DNA of 64,000 bases. It comes from Pseudoscleropodium purum (Eukaryota; Streptophyta; Bryopsida; Hypnales; Brachytheciaceae). Under the pieces are notes generated by a model. The model did not search any database. It was not told the DNA's origin and saw only the letters and a list, made by a program, of their open reading frames with translations. The position numbers were made by a program, and so were the translations under genes. The DNA lies in the NCBI GenBank assembly GCA_963969395.1, contig OZ017795.1, positions 31,477,063 through 31,541,062 on the forward strand, in the 5' to 3' direction. This document shows, in pieces, positions 63,731 through 64,000 of the stretch; within the stretch, counting starts at the first letter, position 1; the number at the start of each line of letters is the position of its first letter.

Positions 63731-64000
63731 CTGCACGTGCATGAAAATTTCATTAGTACATAAACAACGTCATTTAAAATTACCCCCGAGTGTCGAGGTT
63801 ACAGAATAGAAAGTTCACTTCGGAAACCACTAGGCTATCATAATCACATGACTTTAACATGTATCTTGAAAAAATGTGAAGTATAATTTCTTCTGTCTTT
63901 ATGCACGTTCCTTGAAGCTTCCGAAATGATTTGTTTCAGCTCCTAAAGATATGGAAGCGGACACATTTTGGCCATTTGCACTTGGGAGTGAACATACGGT

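Overview
The window looks like nuclear DNA of a large, AT-rich, repeat-laden land-plant genome. Genes are sparse, introns are canonical GT-AG, one gene belongs to the plant-specific VQ family, and most coding traces come from decayed plant DNA transposons. An apparently intact gene of the calcium and integrin-binding (CIB) type suggests a non-flowering plant, possibly one with motile sperm. That is inference; I cannot name the species.

Layout. 1-12.9 kb: AT-rich intergenic DNA with one possible solo LTR. 13.0-14.4 kb (minus): a three-exon CIB-like EF-hand gene. 15.2-16.9 kb: small foldback repeats. 18.8-20.3 kb: a GC-rich, CpG-rich island holding a single-exon VQ-motif gene (plus). 26.2-27.5 kb (minus): a decayed, unclassified mobile-element-type gene. 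32.1-41.9 kb: a 9.8-kb hAT transposon bounded by an exact 8-bp target-site duplication. It carries a decayed transposase with an unusually long charged tail (plus) and, divergently, a protein-kinase-like gene (minus). 47.2-59.8 kb: a 12.6-kb MULE-like element bounded by an exact 10-bp duplication. It carries a decayed transposase (minus), a multi-exon cargo pseudogene (plus), a ten-copy tandem array of palindromes and two nested foldback MITEs. 59.8-63.5 kb: AT-rich DNA with a dimeric tandem duplication. 63.54-63.73 kb (minus): a probable last exon of a gene running off the right edge.

The two large transposons are the main finding. Both are delimited by target-site duplications readable directly in the sequence, and both carry non-transposase genes. 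In the hAT element, arrays rich in GTCCG/CGGAC lie just inside both ends and again upstream of each of the two genes, as if one motif served both termini and promoters. The kinase-like gene keeps a glycine-rich loop, an invariant-lysine candidate and a catalytic loop. Its three in-frame stops are all TAG or TGA, each one C-to-T change away from CAG or CGA.

Exon joins, frames and boundaries were worked out by hand. Family names rest on recognised motifs, not on database searches. No tRNA, rRNA, CRISPR or organellar genes were seen.
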